The notes under the pieces are model-generated. The model made no database searches. It was not told where the DNA came from and was given only the letters and a program-made list of their open reading frames with translations. From Chamaea fasciata (Eukaryota; Chordata; Aves; Passeriformes; Sylviidae), in assembly GCA_029207755.1 (NCBI GenBank), contig JARCOQ010000006.1, positions 68,732,093 through 68,796,092 of the forward strand: a DNA stretch of 64,000 bases. Direction: 5' to 3'. Made by a program: the position numbers and the translations under genes. Positions 1 through 11,819 of this stretch are shown piece after piece (position 1 is the stretch's first letter; each line of letters begins with the position of its first letter).

Positions 1-3000
1 ATACACGGATATGAGTGGATTTATTGGAGAAGAATCCATGATCTGGGCAGTTTGCTGGCAAAACTGAGCTAGAAAATTGGGATTGGATGAAGCTTTGCCA
101 GTTCCATGGCTCCAAAGTTGTGTCATGTTTCTTTAATGCCATACAGCTACTGTAGGGCTGGTAAGTCCTCTCAAAAATGCTTTTACCTTGCAGGCAGGCA
201 CAGACTGTATTTGGCAGAACCAGCCTCAGATAATATTTAGGCACAGACCACAGCATGTGGCAAATAACTGTTAGCAACTGACTGAAAAAATCCCTTAAAA
301 TAAGCGGCTGTTTATTCTGATGGGTAATGAAAAAGCAGTTAGAGTGTTGCAATTTAACATTCACTTAAACATTTAAGAGCTCTTCAATGGAAATGACAGT
401 AAACTGGGGTAATACAAGTCTTGTGTTTATCTAGAGCTTACCTGGAGGTACCTCCTTAGAGCTTGTCAGCACAGGAGCCATGTGGAGCTCAGAAGTGTGA
501 GACTGCCCAAGAGGGAGAACAAGTCAAATCACGAGACAGTTAAGCTTGGAGAGGGGCATTTCTTTCAGGTACTGGAACAACAGCTGTGGTTCTAAACATC
601 AGTTTTTGCAGTGGTTAACCTGGAACCCCTTGTTTTTTTTGATTTTTGACTTAAAAATTGATGTTTAGAGATACTTGCTTTAAAAAAAAAAAACAAAACA
701 ACAAAACAAAGTTCTTGGGTTTTGGGGATGAGGGTTGGGTAGAAGATAATTGTAATTATTTCAGTGGAATTCATAATAATGAAAGCACTCCAGAATGAAC
801 CTGCTCAGACTCACCTATTGGAGATTGTTTCACTTTTTTTTTTTTTTTTGCCTTTTTTTTTTTTTGGTTGGTTGGTTGGTTTTTTGTTTTGTTTTTTGGG
901 TTTTTTTTTTCCCTAATTTACTAAAGGACTAAATTCTTAAGCTTGCTAGAGTTAATTGCTTGGTAAAAATGTAAGGTCAGTGGCCCCTGTTATGGTTTGA
1001 CTGGCAGTGGTTCAAACAGATCCTAGCAAAATGAAGCAGTGCTTTAATTGTAGCTGATGCTTTTAAGTTTAAATGAAGCTTTGTTTTCTAAGGTCATTAT
1101 GATACCAACTGCAATTTCTTTTCTAAGGAAGTCAGGTCCAGGGATATTTTAGATTACCCTGAAAAGATTCTCTTTTAGACTACAGGAATGAAAACACATA
1201 CCTGTCAAAGGATTTGCCCCAGGTCACCTGAATTTAGCTTCATTATCTTAGCAGAGCCAACTTCCTTAAGAAGGTGTGAGTCATGATGGAGAGTTTCATT
1301 GGAGGATATATGTAGCTAACATAAAAGCTGCTTTAATTTGCAGAATATCCAAATAAATCCTGATGTGAGGATCAGCACATGGAATAAATGCAGTGATGCC
1401 AAACTCTTGAGGCAAGAAGGGGACTTGGGAGATCCCAGAGTATACTTCATCAGTGTCTGAAGTGAGTCTACAGCATCTGTGCATACGTGAGGACTATGTC
1501 ACTGTGTCTTGATCACACCAGTCAGTGAGCCAAGGCTAGAAACCAGCACCATTCTAAGTAGTTAACAATGGGAACATGAAAAGGAGTGAAGTGTAGGACA
1601 CAACCATGACAGCTGCCTGATGTTGCTGTTTCTTCATGCCTCGGGTTAGCACCACTTGAGAGAACCCAGGTAGTGAGTGAGCTGTGACCATGACAGTTTA
1701 CCTACTACTTGAGTACTTCTGGAGGGAAGGGTTTCATCCAGTGAAAATGTTGTATTGAGAGGCTTCTTTTGGTCAAAAGAGTGTGTTTTGAGCAGTCTGT
1801 TCATGTGCTGTAGGGGTGCCCAGCAAAAATCCTGTTGCCTATCCAGAGGTTTGGCCAGTATGTGGCCTGTAATGCTCTATGTTGACACCACTGTGTTAGA
1901 ACTCCGCTACAATCCAGGGTGTCTTTGAGAATGAGGAAAGAAACATTGGCTGTGGAATTTAAGACCAGGCATCCACTCTTTTCTCAGCAAAGGTGAAGAA
2001 GAGACTTATGCCATTTTATGGGTCATAGTAATTTTGAATTCAGAAGCACTCAGCTGGGGCAAACTGTGCTCTGGAGCAATTACTTCAGTTTGCAGTTGTA
2101 TTAAGGGCTTCCTTAAAGAAATTGATGCAGTGTCATCCTTGTCATAAGTAACGGTAAAAATTTTAGGACTTAATACTAAGGAGTCTGAAATCTTCAAAAG
2201 CTCAGACAGTGAGGACAGAACAGTGTTCCTGCCTTTATCAGCTCATCTCTAAATTCAACATGTCATAAGAAGGTGCGCAGAAAACATCTCAACAAAAATT
2301 TCACAAAGCAGTCTGAGTAAAAGTGTGCTTCATTTCAGATGTGCATCAGCACCACTCCTGCTGGCCTCTGTAGTGGGTTGGACAGAAGCTAACATTCCTT
2401 CTGAGAACGGGCTGATACCTGCTCAGGACAAAGCTGATACACCTAACTTACTGCCTGAAGTAAAAAATACTACCCAGAGTAATTACCCCAACACATGTAT
2501 CAGAAATAGATACTTAGAAATAATAATTGCAATGCAAATATTTCATTTGTTTAAATATTCTGTCTCTCCCCCTGGAATTCTCCTAGGAAGACAGGCCAGC
2601 CAGGGCCCTGCAGTGATTGTGTTTGACAGCAGCAGAAGGAGAACTGACAGCCACTGTTCCCTCCCACGCTTTCAGTATAGCAACACACCCAAACTGAGCT
2701 TGGCATATATATATTCACTGGATCATTTCTGTATTGCATTAACAAGCTTTGACACTAATGCTAATGCTTCATTAGAAGAAACATGACAAGTAGGCTGGTT
2801 CGATGTGCATTTAGCACTGAAAGATTTCTAGCACACAGTGAGACTTTTGTTGCTGCTTGACAGCTTTGGCTATCTCAAATCTCTGCTCAGTCAGGAGAGG
2901 TGCAGCTAGCAGTGCTGCTTTCCCTCCCTTTCCCCCTGTACTGGGGTCCTGGTGCAGAGACTGATTCTTCGTGTACAGGCATGGACATGTAATCTTCAGG

Positions 3001-3230
3001 CCTCTTTCATTTGGGGTCTCCCTTGGCAAACGCTGCAGAGGAGCACAGAAATGGAGGACTGTGACTTTGCCGGGCTGTTGAATGGGGCAACAAAGCCAAC
3101 ACTCCTGGCGCTGCAGAGCTTGCAGAGAGTTTGGAGGGGGGAAGTTGTTGCCGTCTCGTACGTGGCAACCCGATCTAAATCACCGAAACTTAATATCAGC
3201 GAGATAAGACGACAAGAGGACTTGTTTTAA
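1..3230. other. Non-coding stretch, no gene recognised
   Basis: No exon with credible splice signals and a recognisable family was found on either strand. The longest open frame (2325-2786, +) starts at GTG, has no family resemblance and no upstream promoter, and is treated as chance. There is a T-rich tract at 834-912 and a short A-run near 681. The stretch lies beyond the 3' end of the minus-strand RASSF6. In mammals an albumin-family gene sits on this side, but I see no albumin-type cysteine-rich exon here. Confidence 0.6.
834..912. repeat. T-rich low-complexity tract
   Basis: Long T runs are interrupted by short GGTTGG and GTTTTG words. This may be the reverse complement of an old retroposon tail, but no attached element is recognised. 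Confidence 0.7.
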
Positions 3231-3530
3231 TTGCAGCAAAACCCGCCGGAGTCAGGTTGTCTCAGAGCGGTGGCACTTCGGGCGGGAGGGCGCGCCGGAG
3301 CTGGCCGGGGCCCTCCCACCGGGCGCAGTTTTTCGACAGCAAGCCAAGAGCGAAGGAAGGGAGCCGGCAGCGACCCAGGAGCGGACACGTGTCCTTGGGC
3401 GGCGAAGCGGGACTGCAGGGGACAGGGACCGCTCGGGACAGGGACTCCCCTGCTGAGGCATGCGCAGGGCTCCCGTGGCCAGCGGGATAGTCCTGCCATG
3501 CTCCGCGAACTGAAATAAAGCCCAGGGTGG
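3231..3530. promoter_or_regulatory. CpG-rich island, owner unknown
   Basis: About 300 bases that are GC-rich and dense in CpG, in sharp contrast to AT-rich flanks. Open frames exist on both strands and in several frames, as expected from GC-rich DNA, so they are not evidence of coding. It could be a promoter of an unannotated transcript or part of a GC-rich repeat. No TATA box or clear first exon could be fixed. Confidence 0.4.
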
Positions 3531-4371
3531 GGTCAGGCAGGGAGCTCTCGGTCACAGGAACCCTTGAGTTTTCAGAGCTTGGGGGAGCTGATGCAGACCT
3601 GGCTGACAGCCTACGTCACGAAAATGAAAGACGATAGTTTGCAGCTCTCTGGCACGCTGGGAGAAGTGGAAACACAGACACCGCCACTGGGCCCCAGCAG
3701 CTCCTTCCCAAGTTGTGCTTTCTGATTGCCAGAGATTTTAGGGACTGCCTGTCTCAGAGGATGGTCAGAGTAACAGAGACTTCCTATGACTGGGTGCAAC
3801 ACACCTACTTGGCAAGACGGTGAAACCACCCCAGTTTCAGGTCACCATGTCCAATTTCATATCCAGGTTTTTTCACATCAACGGCAGCTTCTTGCCAATA
3901 AGTTCATAATATCCCTAAGCACCATATCCATCAGCCCAAACTGGTCCACAGCTGCAGCTGTCAGCAGAAGAGTGAATTTCTGCTTTGCAGTGCCCTGCAG
4001 TTAGCGGTGAGGAGGCTGGTGCTCCAGTTGATGCCCAGGCACAGCCCTCATTACCCATGGCAGGGATGTGGCAGGTGTTTGGTACCGTGACTCTGCTTCC
4101 TATTTCCAGCTGGACTCTGGGGCTGAGCCAAGGAGAAGCACCCAGGTCTCAGCTACACAAAATACTAATGCCTTATGTGCACAGCTGGATTTAAAGCACT
4201 GGCACCCTCCAGGACTAACTGGCTGTCCCTCAATCACATGACTGAGTTTACTTTCTCTTTGAAGGGCCAGAATTGTAATATGTTCTCTCCTGTTTCTGAT
4301 TTCTTTACAGGCTGTGGAGATGCATACACAACCCCTGGCACAGCCACGCCGAGTTAAAACCAGTGGGGCAG

Positions 4372-4952
4372 TGTTCTTTATCTCTTCCACAGGCCATCCT
4401 CCCTCCGGGTGATATCTTCTGTTAATGAGCCATTAAGGCTCACCACATGACTGAAAACATTACATCATCCCATTGGGAGATGCTCCATTCAGCAAGAGAA
4501 GCCAAGCATTCCTACCTGGATAAAACCCGAGATTCAGAACACCAGGACAGCTTGTTTCCACTGGATTCCCAGAGGAAGACCAGACCCAGCTCACCACCAC
4601 TGGACTTTCAGAGAAAACTACACCCTTCTACAGGATCATTTCTGCTCTAACAGGACCACTTCTGTCATTCCAGCAGGACTTACTTGCACTGCTACCAACA
4701 CCCTGACCAAGAGGGTGTCAGGTTGTATTCTGACTGTCAGTGTTTTCTTTTTTGTTTGTTTGCTTTTTTGTACTACTACATTTTTATTTTTAATATTCCT
4801 AGTAAAGAACTGTTATTACTATTCCCATATCTTTGTGGGAAAGTCCATTAATTTCAAAGCTATAATAATTCAGAGGGAAGGGCTTTACATTCACCATTCC
4901 AAGGGAGGTTCTGCCTTTCCCTGGCAGACACTTGTCTTTCCAAGCCAGGACA
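4372..4952 (+). mobile_element. Solo LTR of an avian endogenous retrovirus (ERVL-like)
   Basis: The unit begins TGTTCTTT and ends CCAGGACA, which are LTR-type termini. Its internal text (a CATCATCCCATTGGGAGATG block, then AGTAAAGAACTGTTATTACTAT and a GGCAGACACTTGTCTTTCC 3' end) matches a family I recognise from passerine genomes. No gag, pol or env coding is attached, so this is a solo LTR. The 3' third resembles the end of the second LTR near 6.1 kb. The family name needs a repeat-library search, and no target-site duplication was confirmed. Confidence 0.75.
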
Positions 4953-5629
4953 GCTGCACTGTCTGGGAAGCTGCCTGACAGAGCCACGGGTTCTCAGGCA
5001 GCTGGTGAGTGGCTGTGACCTTCCTGGAGATGTGCTGGGCACACGGTCCTTCACAGAGGTAAAGGAGACTTTTTCCCTTTGGCTCTGAGCTTCCACTCTC
5101 AGTTGTTGCAGTGCTCTGTTGGGCAGCTGCTGTGGACAGCAGGGCTTTGTCCCATCCAAGTACAGGCTGCCACATTTGTACCTCTGTCTGTGACACCACC
5201 ACTGCCAGGACAAACCCCACTCCCTCTCATGACTGAGGCAGGAGTTGAGACACAGACTTCCCAGTTGCTCTCCATTTCTTGTGTGGGTGCCCACTCCTCC
5301 TTATCTCCTGGAAAAACATATTGCTCTGGATTACTTCCTGTTGGGGGTTAGGTTTGTTCCTTCTTTCTCTAAAGAATTTTTTCCCCACAAGTTACCAAGG
5401 AGACCAAGTGTTGGATACTTGAGAGTACTTAACCGAAACAAAGAGGTGGACAAAGGTGGAAGGGGGAGATAACGCAGGTAAAAGACAAAGCTTGAGGCAG
5501 CTGCATGCTTTTTTTTTTTTTTTTCCCCGGCGTTCGGGGAGACGCGTGTCTGCCGCTGCTCGAGGATCTCAGCCGCCGCAAAGCACGCCGAGCGGAGAAC
5601 GGCTGTTGCTGGCTGGAGGAGTTTCACTG
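4953..5629. other. Inter-LTR stretch with poly-T and short CpG-rich block
   Basis: There is no gene. A poly-T run (about 5510-5524) precedes a CpG-rich block at about 5525-5600. This block may be part of the following LTR or an independent GC-rich insertion. Confidence 0.4.
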
Positions 5630-6138
5630 TGGCCAAAGGGATCCAGTCCTGGGAAATCTACTATCACCGGTTCAGCCTGAATCCGGAGTTTTCCCGGCCA
5701 CCCGCGGGGAGCTGGTCCAGGCCCTGCCTCTCCTTCGGTTTTCTTCGGCGCTGCTCATCTTGCTACAGCGTGACCCTGCACCCCCTGCGCTGCCGGGACA
5801 TCCTGCCCCTGCCTGCCGGGACACCCTGCCATCCCAGCTACCAGCCCGGGACTTTTCCACTGTTTCAGCTTGGCGCTCTGAGGATCCTGCAGGGACACCG
5901 AAACCAAACTGCCCTGGGTTTTGTGAAACAAAGCCCTCAAGGTTCTTGGTACTGTTGTCGTTTGTCATTAATGCTGTAGTTGTTTGGTGGGGGGGGGGGG
6001 GGGGGGAGTTTTTTTGTGTTTGTTTGCTTTGTATTACATACTAGTAAAGAACTGCTATTCCTATTTCCCAAATCTTTGCCAAAGAGCCTCTGATTGTAAT
6101 TTTACCTGGCAGATACCTGTCTTCCCAAACCCAAGACA
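5630..6138 (+). mobile_element. Second avian solo LTR, related 3' end
   Basis: The sequence contains the GGGACATCCTGCCCCTGCC and CTGCCATCCCAGCTACCAGC blocks. It then has a run of 18 G (5989-6006), AGTAAAGAACTGCTATTCCT and a terminal AAACCCAAGACA. This arrangement is typical of an avian ERVL-type LTR family. The 3' end is clear. The 5' end is approximate and could begin earlier in the CpG-rich block. No internal retroviral coding is present, so it is a solo LTR or a truncated copy. Confidence 0.7.
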
Positions 6139-7499
6139 CTTCCATTTCTTTGAGAGAAACTTTGGTCCTCCAGGAGGAAGGTTTTGGCCAGCTCATAACT
6201 GTTGCCTGCTGGGGCCTGGCTTTCTACATCTCTGCAATGCCAGGTGCCCTGCCTGCCCCTCTCTCCTGGTGCCTGCTGCAGAAGGCTCCTTGCTGGAGGC
6301 CCTGGCACACTGTCAATCCCTGTTGTTATAAATAATCACGAGCCAATTCAAAATCCAAAGATTTATTTAGCAATTTCAAAAATCAATTTCGAAACGCCAC
6401 GATAAATCAGGACAACATCGATCGAATGCTGGGTGTACAATCCGGAAGCAGCAAGGGTGCTTCTCCGGGGTACTGTCCACAAATTCAGAATCTCAGGGTA
6501 GGAGCTTTATATCGTTTTTCTGCCCTGAGGCAAAAGCATGATTGCTGCAAAGAATGTGATTTCGCCCAAAGCACGACTTCATGCAAAAAGCTTGACTCTA
6601 TGCAAAAAGCACAACTGCTGAAATGTCTTTCATCCCCTGAGGGGTGTTTTTAAAAGGGTTTCCTGAAGAATTGTAAAGAAGTCCAAAAAGGAGTCACTGA
6701 ATTTTCTGTGGGGGCACTTGATGAAATCATCTGCTAGTTTCCATCGTGATCAATATCAGATTCTTGAGTGGCTGTGAAGATGTGGCCAGACCGTGATTAA
6801 TGGGTCATCTTCATGTTATCTCTTCTGTTATGTTGCAGATGTCATGGTGGTACCTCCAAGCTAAAAAAAGACTTTGGAATTCTTAGAGACGCCCTCAGAC
6901 CATCTCCAAGAATCCAGGTCTTTAATTCCAGTGTATAATTTTCCACACACAATTTTAATACACGAATTTTATACAGTACATCTATTACACTGTGAAGCTG
7001 GGGAAGCTGGCACAGCCCAGGGCGCTGTGATGAGGGAAACTCAGACTTGTCAGTTTGGTCTGTGCCTGCCAGGAGATTTGGGTTTCCCTCCAGACTTTTT
7101 TTATTTTGGTTTGGGTTTGTCTGTTTGCCTGTATTTCTAGGTTTTGTTAGTGTTAGCTTGATGATAGCTTTGGTTTCTGTTGCAGTTTCTGCAGTGCAGG
7201 TCTCTAGGGGATCCTCATTCTGGGAGTTTAGGGGATGAGGTCCATCCCTGTGTCCCCAGATGTGCTGTGGTCAAGCTCCCTCTCCCCCAGGGCATGACAG
7301 GGAGGCTTTGCCTGGGGTAATTCTTGTCCCCAAAGAATTAACCACCCTGGTGTGGTGGTTCTTGCTCCCGGCACCCGATGACCATCTCAGAGGAACACTT
7401 GCTCATGAGGATTTTTCCAAGGCTTGTGCCTGGCTGATGGTCCATTCTCCAGGCAGCAGGGAAGAGCAGCAATGCCTCTCATAAGGAATCATAAGTGAA
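6139..7499. other. Unassigned repeat-like stretch
   Basis: No gene was recognised. The segment at about 6320-6960 has the composition of an old LTR or other repeat (AT-rich termini, short internal direct repeats such as GCAAAAAGCTTGACT / GCAAAAAGCACAACTG). I cannot assign it to a family. Confidence 0.35.
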
Positions 7500-7810
7500 C
7501 CAAACTTGGCAGATCCAAACCGAATTCAGCTGAACCAAGCGAGTGGCACCGAGTTCAGCCAAACCTTACAAGCTCAGCCGAACGCAGCCTCTTGCTCTCA
7601 GGACCATCAATTAGCTCGAATGCAGTCACTGCCTAATCAGTTCCTGCCCGACCCCGCGCTCCCGTTCGTGTCCGTGCGATGGCCCGGCCGCCCGCGGGAC
7701 GTGGCAGCAGGAAAACACCGAGCTCTGCGTGTTTAACGTGAGGGGACGCAGCCTTCCCACCGGCGCCTTCCTTGGCCTGGCCCGCACTGCCCTTAGGGAG
7801 CCGAACTGAG
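7500..7810 (+). repeat. Divergent plus-strand copy of the TTCGG/CCGAAC LTR-like repeat
   Basis: About 7505-7630 carries blocks such as CACCGAGTTCAGCC and AAGCTCAGCCGAACGCAGCC, followed by GGACCATCAATTAG. These correspond to the block at 13500-13590. A second segment (about 7735-7810, starting AACGTGAGGGG) matches about 13418-13490 on the same strand. The order of blocks differs from the right-hand copy, so the copy is rearranged or composed of nested fragments. Confidence 0.5.
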
Positions 7811-7811
7811 T

Positions 7812-8200
7812 GGAGCCAAGTTAAGGAATACAGTAAAGAGAGGGACATGAGAAAAGCAGGAAAAAGCAGATTTATTAGAGGGTAAAGAGGAGTCAAAGCA
7901 GTTTTGGGATATGAAGTTCATCGGGCTGAAACAGCACAGGGAAGGCAAGAGGAAAACAGAGGCAGGAAGATAAACAGGGAAAATGCTGTGATCTAAAAGC
8001 CCATCACACACGCTCATTAATGGTCATGAGAGAAGGAGGCCGGGTTCGGCTGAGCTCAGTTCGGTTCGCGTGAGTGTGTAAGGTTCGGTTGAACTCAGTT
8101 CAGTTTGGCCCAGCTTGTAAGGTTCGCTTCGGTTCGGCTGACTTTGATTTGGTTCGGCCGAGATTGGCTCGGTTCGGCTGAGCAGGGCTCAATTCGGCTC
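7812..8200 (-). mobile_element. LTR-like repeat, minus orientation (left arm of inverted pair)
   Basis: Read on the minus strand, 8065 down to 7812 closely follows 13530-13780 on the plus strand, at roughly 85 percent by eye. Shared words include GACCATTAATGAG, GATGGGCTTTTAGATC, CTTGCCTTCCCTGTGCTG and TTTCAGCCCGAT. An AATAAA lies in the shared 3' part, as in the R region of an LTR. Next to it, 8040-8200 is an imperfect minisatellite of TTCGGyTsAGy units. No retroviral genes are attached. Confidence 0.6.
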
Positions 8201-8229
8201 AGCTTCAGACCATGAACTGGTCTCGTGTG

Positions 8230-9060
8230 AAATGCGACTCGGCTGCCCCGTCTCCAAGCCGGGCCTGACAGCAGCGGCCGTTCGGGAATGGGGAAGACGT
8301 GGGATCGCTTCTACCCGAGAATGATCAGGGACCAAACCTGAGTGCCACCGTGGGGTGACACAGGGACATTCTGGGAGCGGGCAGGACCCCACAGGGCCAC
8401 AGGACTGGGGATGGGAGGGGCTGTTTCGCTCTGCCGACGTGTTCGGTCTCGTCACAGGCAGCGAGCAAGAAGGAGCCGTGGGTGTGGCACCTCAGCCGTG
8501 GCAGCGATCCTCGCTCAGCAGCGGGGTACAGGCCCGGCTGTGCCCGGCATATAGGGCTGCTACAGGGGCGCTTTCCACAGTCCCGGCTTGACTTTAGCAG
8601 GGTGCATTGTAGGGGCGCTCTGGGGGCGCTCCCCGCAGTAGCGCTGTAAGTCCCGCAGGGGGCACCTCGGCGGGAGCTTGGGGCCGCAGCGGGGCGGGGC
8701 GCCGGGGACGAGGCGCCGCCCGAGGCCTGCGCCGTGCGTGCCCCGCGGCCTTTTCCGGCGGGAAGGCACGGCCCTGACCGGAGCTGTGGTGCGCCTGGGA
8801 GAGGTGTGTGCGGTCTCCGTGGCGGTGCTGGGCTGTAACGGGAAGCTGGACGCTGCTCGGGGCTGTGGCTGGGGCCGCCGCTTAGGGCAAAGGGGCCGGG
8901 GTTGGGCCGGGGCTCCTGTGCTGTGAGCCGGTTCGCGCCCCCTTTCCAGGCTGCACTGTGCTCGTGGAGAGACCTTTGGATGTCTGCGGGCATGGACGAG
9001 GCGTTCCAGAGCTCGGGCCCGGGGTGAGTACGTGCTTTGCCACCGCGGGGCTATCCCGGC
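8230..9060. promoter_or_regulatory. CpG island, likely promoter of the candidate gene at 8980
   Basis: Strongly GC- and CpG-rich over about 800 bases, with GGGGCGGGGC-type GC boxes around 8690. It ends at the candidate first coding exon. A possible 3' splice site (CCCCTTTCCAG, at 8949) would place a 5' non-coding exon within the island. Transcription direction is inferred from the plus-strand exon phases downstream. Confidence 0.45.
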
Positions 9061-11120
9061 CTGCCGCCTCTCCGGCAGGAAAGTGTGACATGGTAGAGAA
9101 GGGAGCCAGGCGGTGCTCTGGAACTTTGAACCTACACAAGTGTTTTCCAAATGTCTTCACAGAGATTCAGCTGTGCGGAAGTTGCAGAGAGGGCTGCTCG
9201 GCACAGCTCCCCAGAATGGGCCTCCCCCGACTGGGCTCTTACAGAGGATGAGGCGATAGCAGCCACCTGGTCATTCCTGTGAGGTTCGGTAACTCTAAGG
9301 AAAGGGTTTCCTGACTCTCCCTGTCTCCAAGCAAGCTGAGCCGTGTTGTCCAGAGGCCCTGCCTGAGCAGCCCGGCTCGGCACAGCTCGGTTCCTGCTCC
9401 TAGGCTCACCGGAGGGAGGCAAAGCCACCAAAATGTGGATCAGGCTGGAAAGGAGCAGCTGGAACCTGCAACCACACCGGGGGAAAGAAGAGGAGGCAAA
9501 GCTTCTACAGCAGCCCTGGGCCCAGCCTGCCCACGAGAAGCTTCTGAGGGGCACCGGGGCCTCTTGTTTGCCTGGAAAGCTGCAGCCATCGGGGGGCTCG
9601 GGGGTGGCCCAGCCTTTCCAGCACTACAGAGAAACGGGGCAGGTAATGGCCCACAGGGATTGACTAGAGTCCTTAAAAGGAGGGTTTGCTTTCACCACTG
9701 CATTTTGCTGCCTGCAGGGACCCGTGGTGTGGGTTGGGAGCTCCTGCTGGGGCAAGAGCTGCACCAGGGACTGTCTCCATGCAGGAAACAGCACAGGGGA
9801 CTGGCCGAGGGGCTCAGCCTGGGACACGGCCCCAACACGAGCAGCCCTGGGCACACTGGCACAGTAGGATGAGCCCAGGTGAGGAGCATGGTCCCAGCAC
9901 AGCACCAAGAGAGGCTGGCATGGGAGGATGAGCCCAGGTGAGTGCTGTGACCCAGGCAGCTCTGCTGCGCTCTTGGGGAATGCAGCGGGATCAGGCGGGA
10001 AGGAAGGAATGCCCCAGTACCCCAGATGCACATGAGCTGAGGAAGTTGTGCCAGGCTGTGGCTGAGGAGAAGGCGCTGTGCCTCTGGTGCTGGCCAGTTT
10101 GGGGCTGGTACCACTGCAGGGTTGTGGCTGTGCCCTGCTTCTGGATAGCACCTAGCTGTTCCTTGGGAAGAAAATGGCTGTGCTTGTGGTTTCTGGTTGT
10201 GTGGCCTGTTCTGTTGTGGTGGGTTTGGGGCTGCACTGGCAGTGCTCCTGGACAGGACCCTGGCTGCAGGGGGATCAGGACAGGAACGGGGGCTTGGATT
10301 CAGCTGTGCCCAACAATTGTGGGAGCCATCCCTGTGAAGGAAGCTGAGAGAAGGTGCTGCACCAGAGCTGCCCAAGGGTGGCTTCTCCCCACACCATCAG
10401 CAACCACCCAGTGCATGCTGCTGCTCTTGCTTCTGGTCGTGGACAGGCTGGGAACGATCCTCGACTGTTCCCCCTCCTGGGGGGATTCTGTTGTTCGGGG
10501 CCCTTTGCAGCCTGTTTCATTTGATATTTAGTGTTGGCCTTGGCTCAGCTGTCTTTGATGAACGTGCCCTTTGGCATGTTCCGGCTGGGATCAGAGTTTG
10601 TGCTGTGCTTGGGTCAGTGATGTTTATCAGGATGCGCAGCATAGTCTGTGGCTCCCCACTCCTAATCTGGGGCAGGGCGAGGGTGGCCAGGGGGAGGTGC
10701 TGGGCACAGCCCACCCTCAGCCCCTGTATTGTTTGGTGGCTGGTTCCCAAAATGCCCCTCACTGAGCAGAGGGGCTGCAGCAATCTGTGCCTCCTCCTTT
10801 GTTCTTCTGGGCCGAAATGTGCATTTTTGGGCTGAACCGTGAGCTCTTGAGTTGTTTCTCCTTCCCCTCCCCAGGGTGCAGCGCTGGGCAGTCTGTGCCC
10901 AAAGCAAGGGGCAGCAGGGAGGGAAGGCTTGCCTCTGCCTGGGAGGGGGACAGGTGTCTCCTGTGGGTTATGTGGGGCTGTGCTGTGCACCCTGGGGATG
11001 CTGACTGACCCCCTCGTTGCAGAGACACAGGAGACATTGCTGCACCATGTCCCCAGGAGGGCCCCTGCCTCACTTCTGCTCTCAGGGATGGGACTTGGAG
11101 ACAGTGAGAGTGGCACTTGA
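8980..11120 (+). CDS. Candidate multi-exon gene of unknown function
   Basis: I do not recognise this product. An ATG at 8980 opens a short exon (8980-9023) that ends before a consensus GTGAGT donor. The second exon (9165-9278, after CACAGAG) ends before GTGAGG. The third (9404-9642, after CTCCTAG) ends before GTAATG. The phases agree at each junction (2, 2, 1), leaving an open frame of about 130 residues. The start reads MSAGMDEAFQSSGPG, and a short hydrophobic stretch near the end of exon 3 contains LLFAWKAAAIGGLGGG. A fourth exon could begin at 10026 in the matching phase, reading DAHELRKLCQAVAEEKA. A last exon after TTGCAG at 11023 is possible, but its frame is not decided. A CpG island lies upstream and an AATAAA at 11658. 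It could be a real gene, a decayed copy or a spliced non-coding RNA. Confidence 0.35.
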
Positions 11121-11657
11121 CATGGCTTCAGTCCCCGATGGAAGAGGCTGGGCTCCCTGCTGCTCAGAGCTCCTGATTAGGGACATCCATGCCTGCGCCT
11201 GGCTCCAGGGTGCACTAATTCTGGATCCAGCCATAAGACATTCCTGCTGCAGCTAAGCTCAGCTCTCCCTCAGGGATGCCTATGCTTGTTACAGCTCCAG
11301 CTCATGGACACTCTTGGACAACTGATGGACCCCCTGCTGGCTTAGCTCTGGACGCAGCTGATTTCTATTCCTTCTGCTTCTTTCAGTTGCAGGTGTTACC
11401 CTGTCCAACTTGCTGAACCTCCACCTCTGGCGTGTTCTTTATTCCAGCTTTGGCTGTGAGATGCCCCAGTTCCTTCCAGCTCTGGCTTAATAACTGCTGC
11501 TTTTTGTTATAAGCCAATTAAAAGCTCCAGCTAATTGCAGTTATCTGGGCTTTTGGCCAAGTTGTAAATCACTCACTGTCATCAATTGCATATAACTATT
11601 AATTGTCATGAAGTTATTGTTTAAATAGAAATCATAACTTTTGTAGTGGTTGTACAC

Positions 11658-11663
11658 AATAAA
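11658..11663 (+). terminator. Candidate polyadenylation signal (AATAAA)
   Basis: This AATAAA lies in an AT-rich block (about 11480-11680) that follows the GC-rich candidate gene. Its position fits a 3' end for that transcript. No independent evidence of use. Confidence 0.35.
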
Positions 11664-11819
11664 CAGTTGGACATGGAAAAGGGGCTGAAAAGTGCTTTTC
11701 TCTCCTGACACTCTCAGACCCTTGAAACAGCCTGGTGCATGCCAGCATCCCTAAGTCTGAGGATCAAGGCGACTGGACCCCCTCCTTTGGAGAGGGTCCT
11801 TATCCCCAGCCCCCCCACT

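Noticed and set aside
2325..2786. 153-codon plus-strand frame
   Set aside because: GTG start, no similarity to any family I know, no promoter or splice context.
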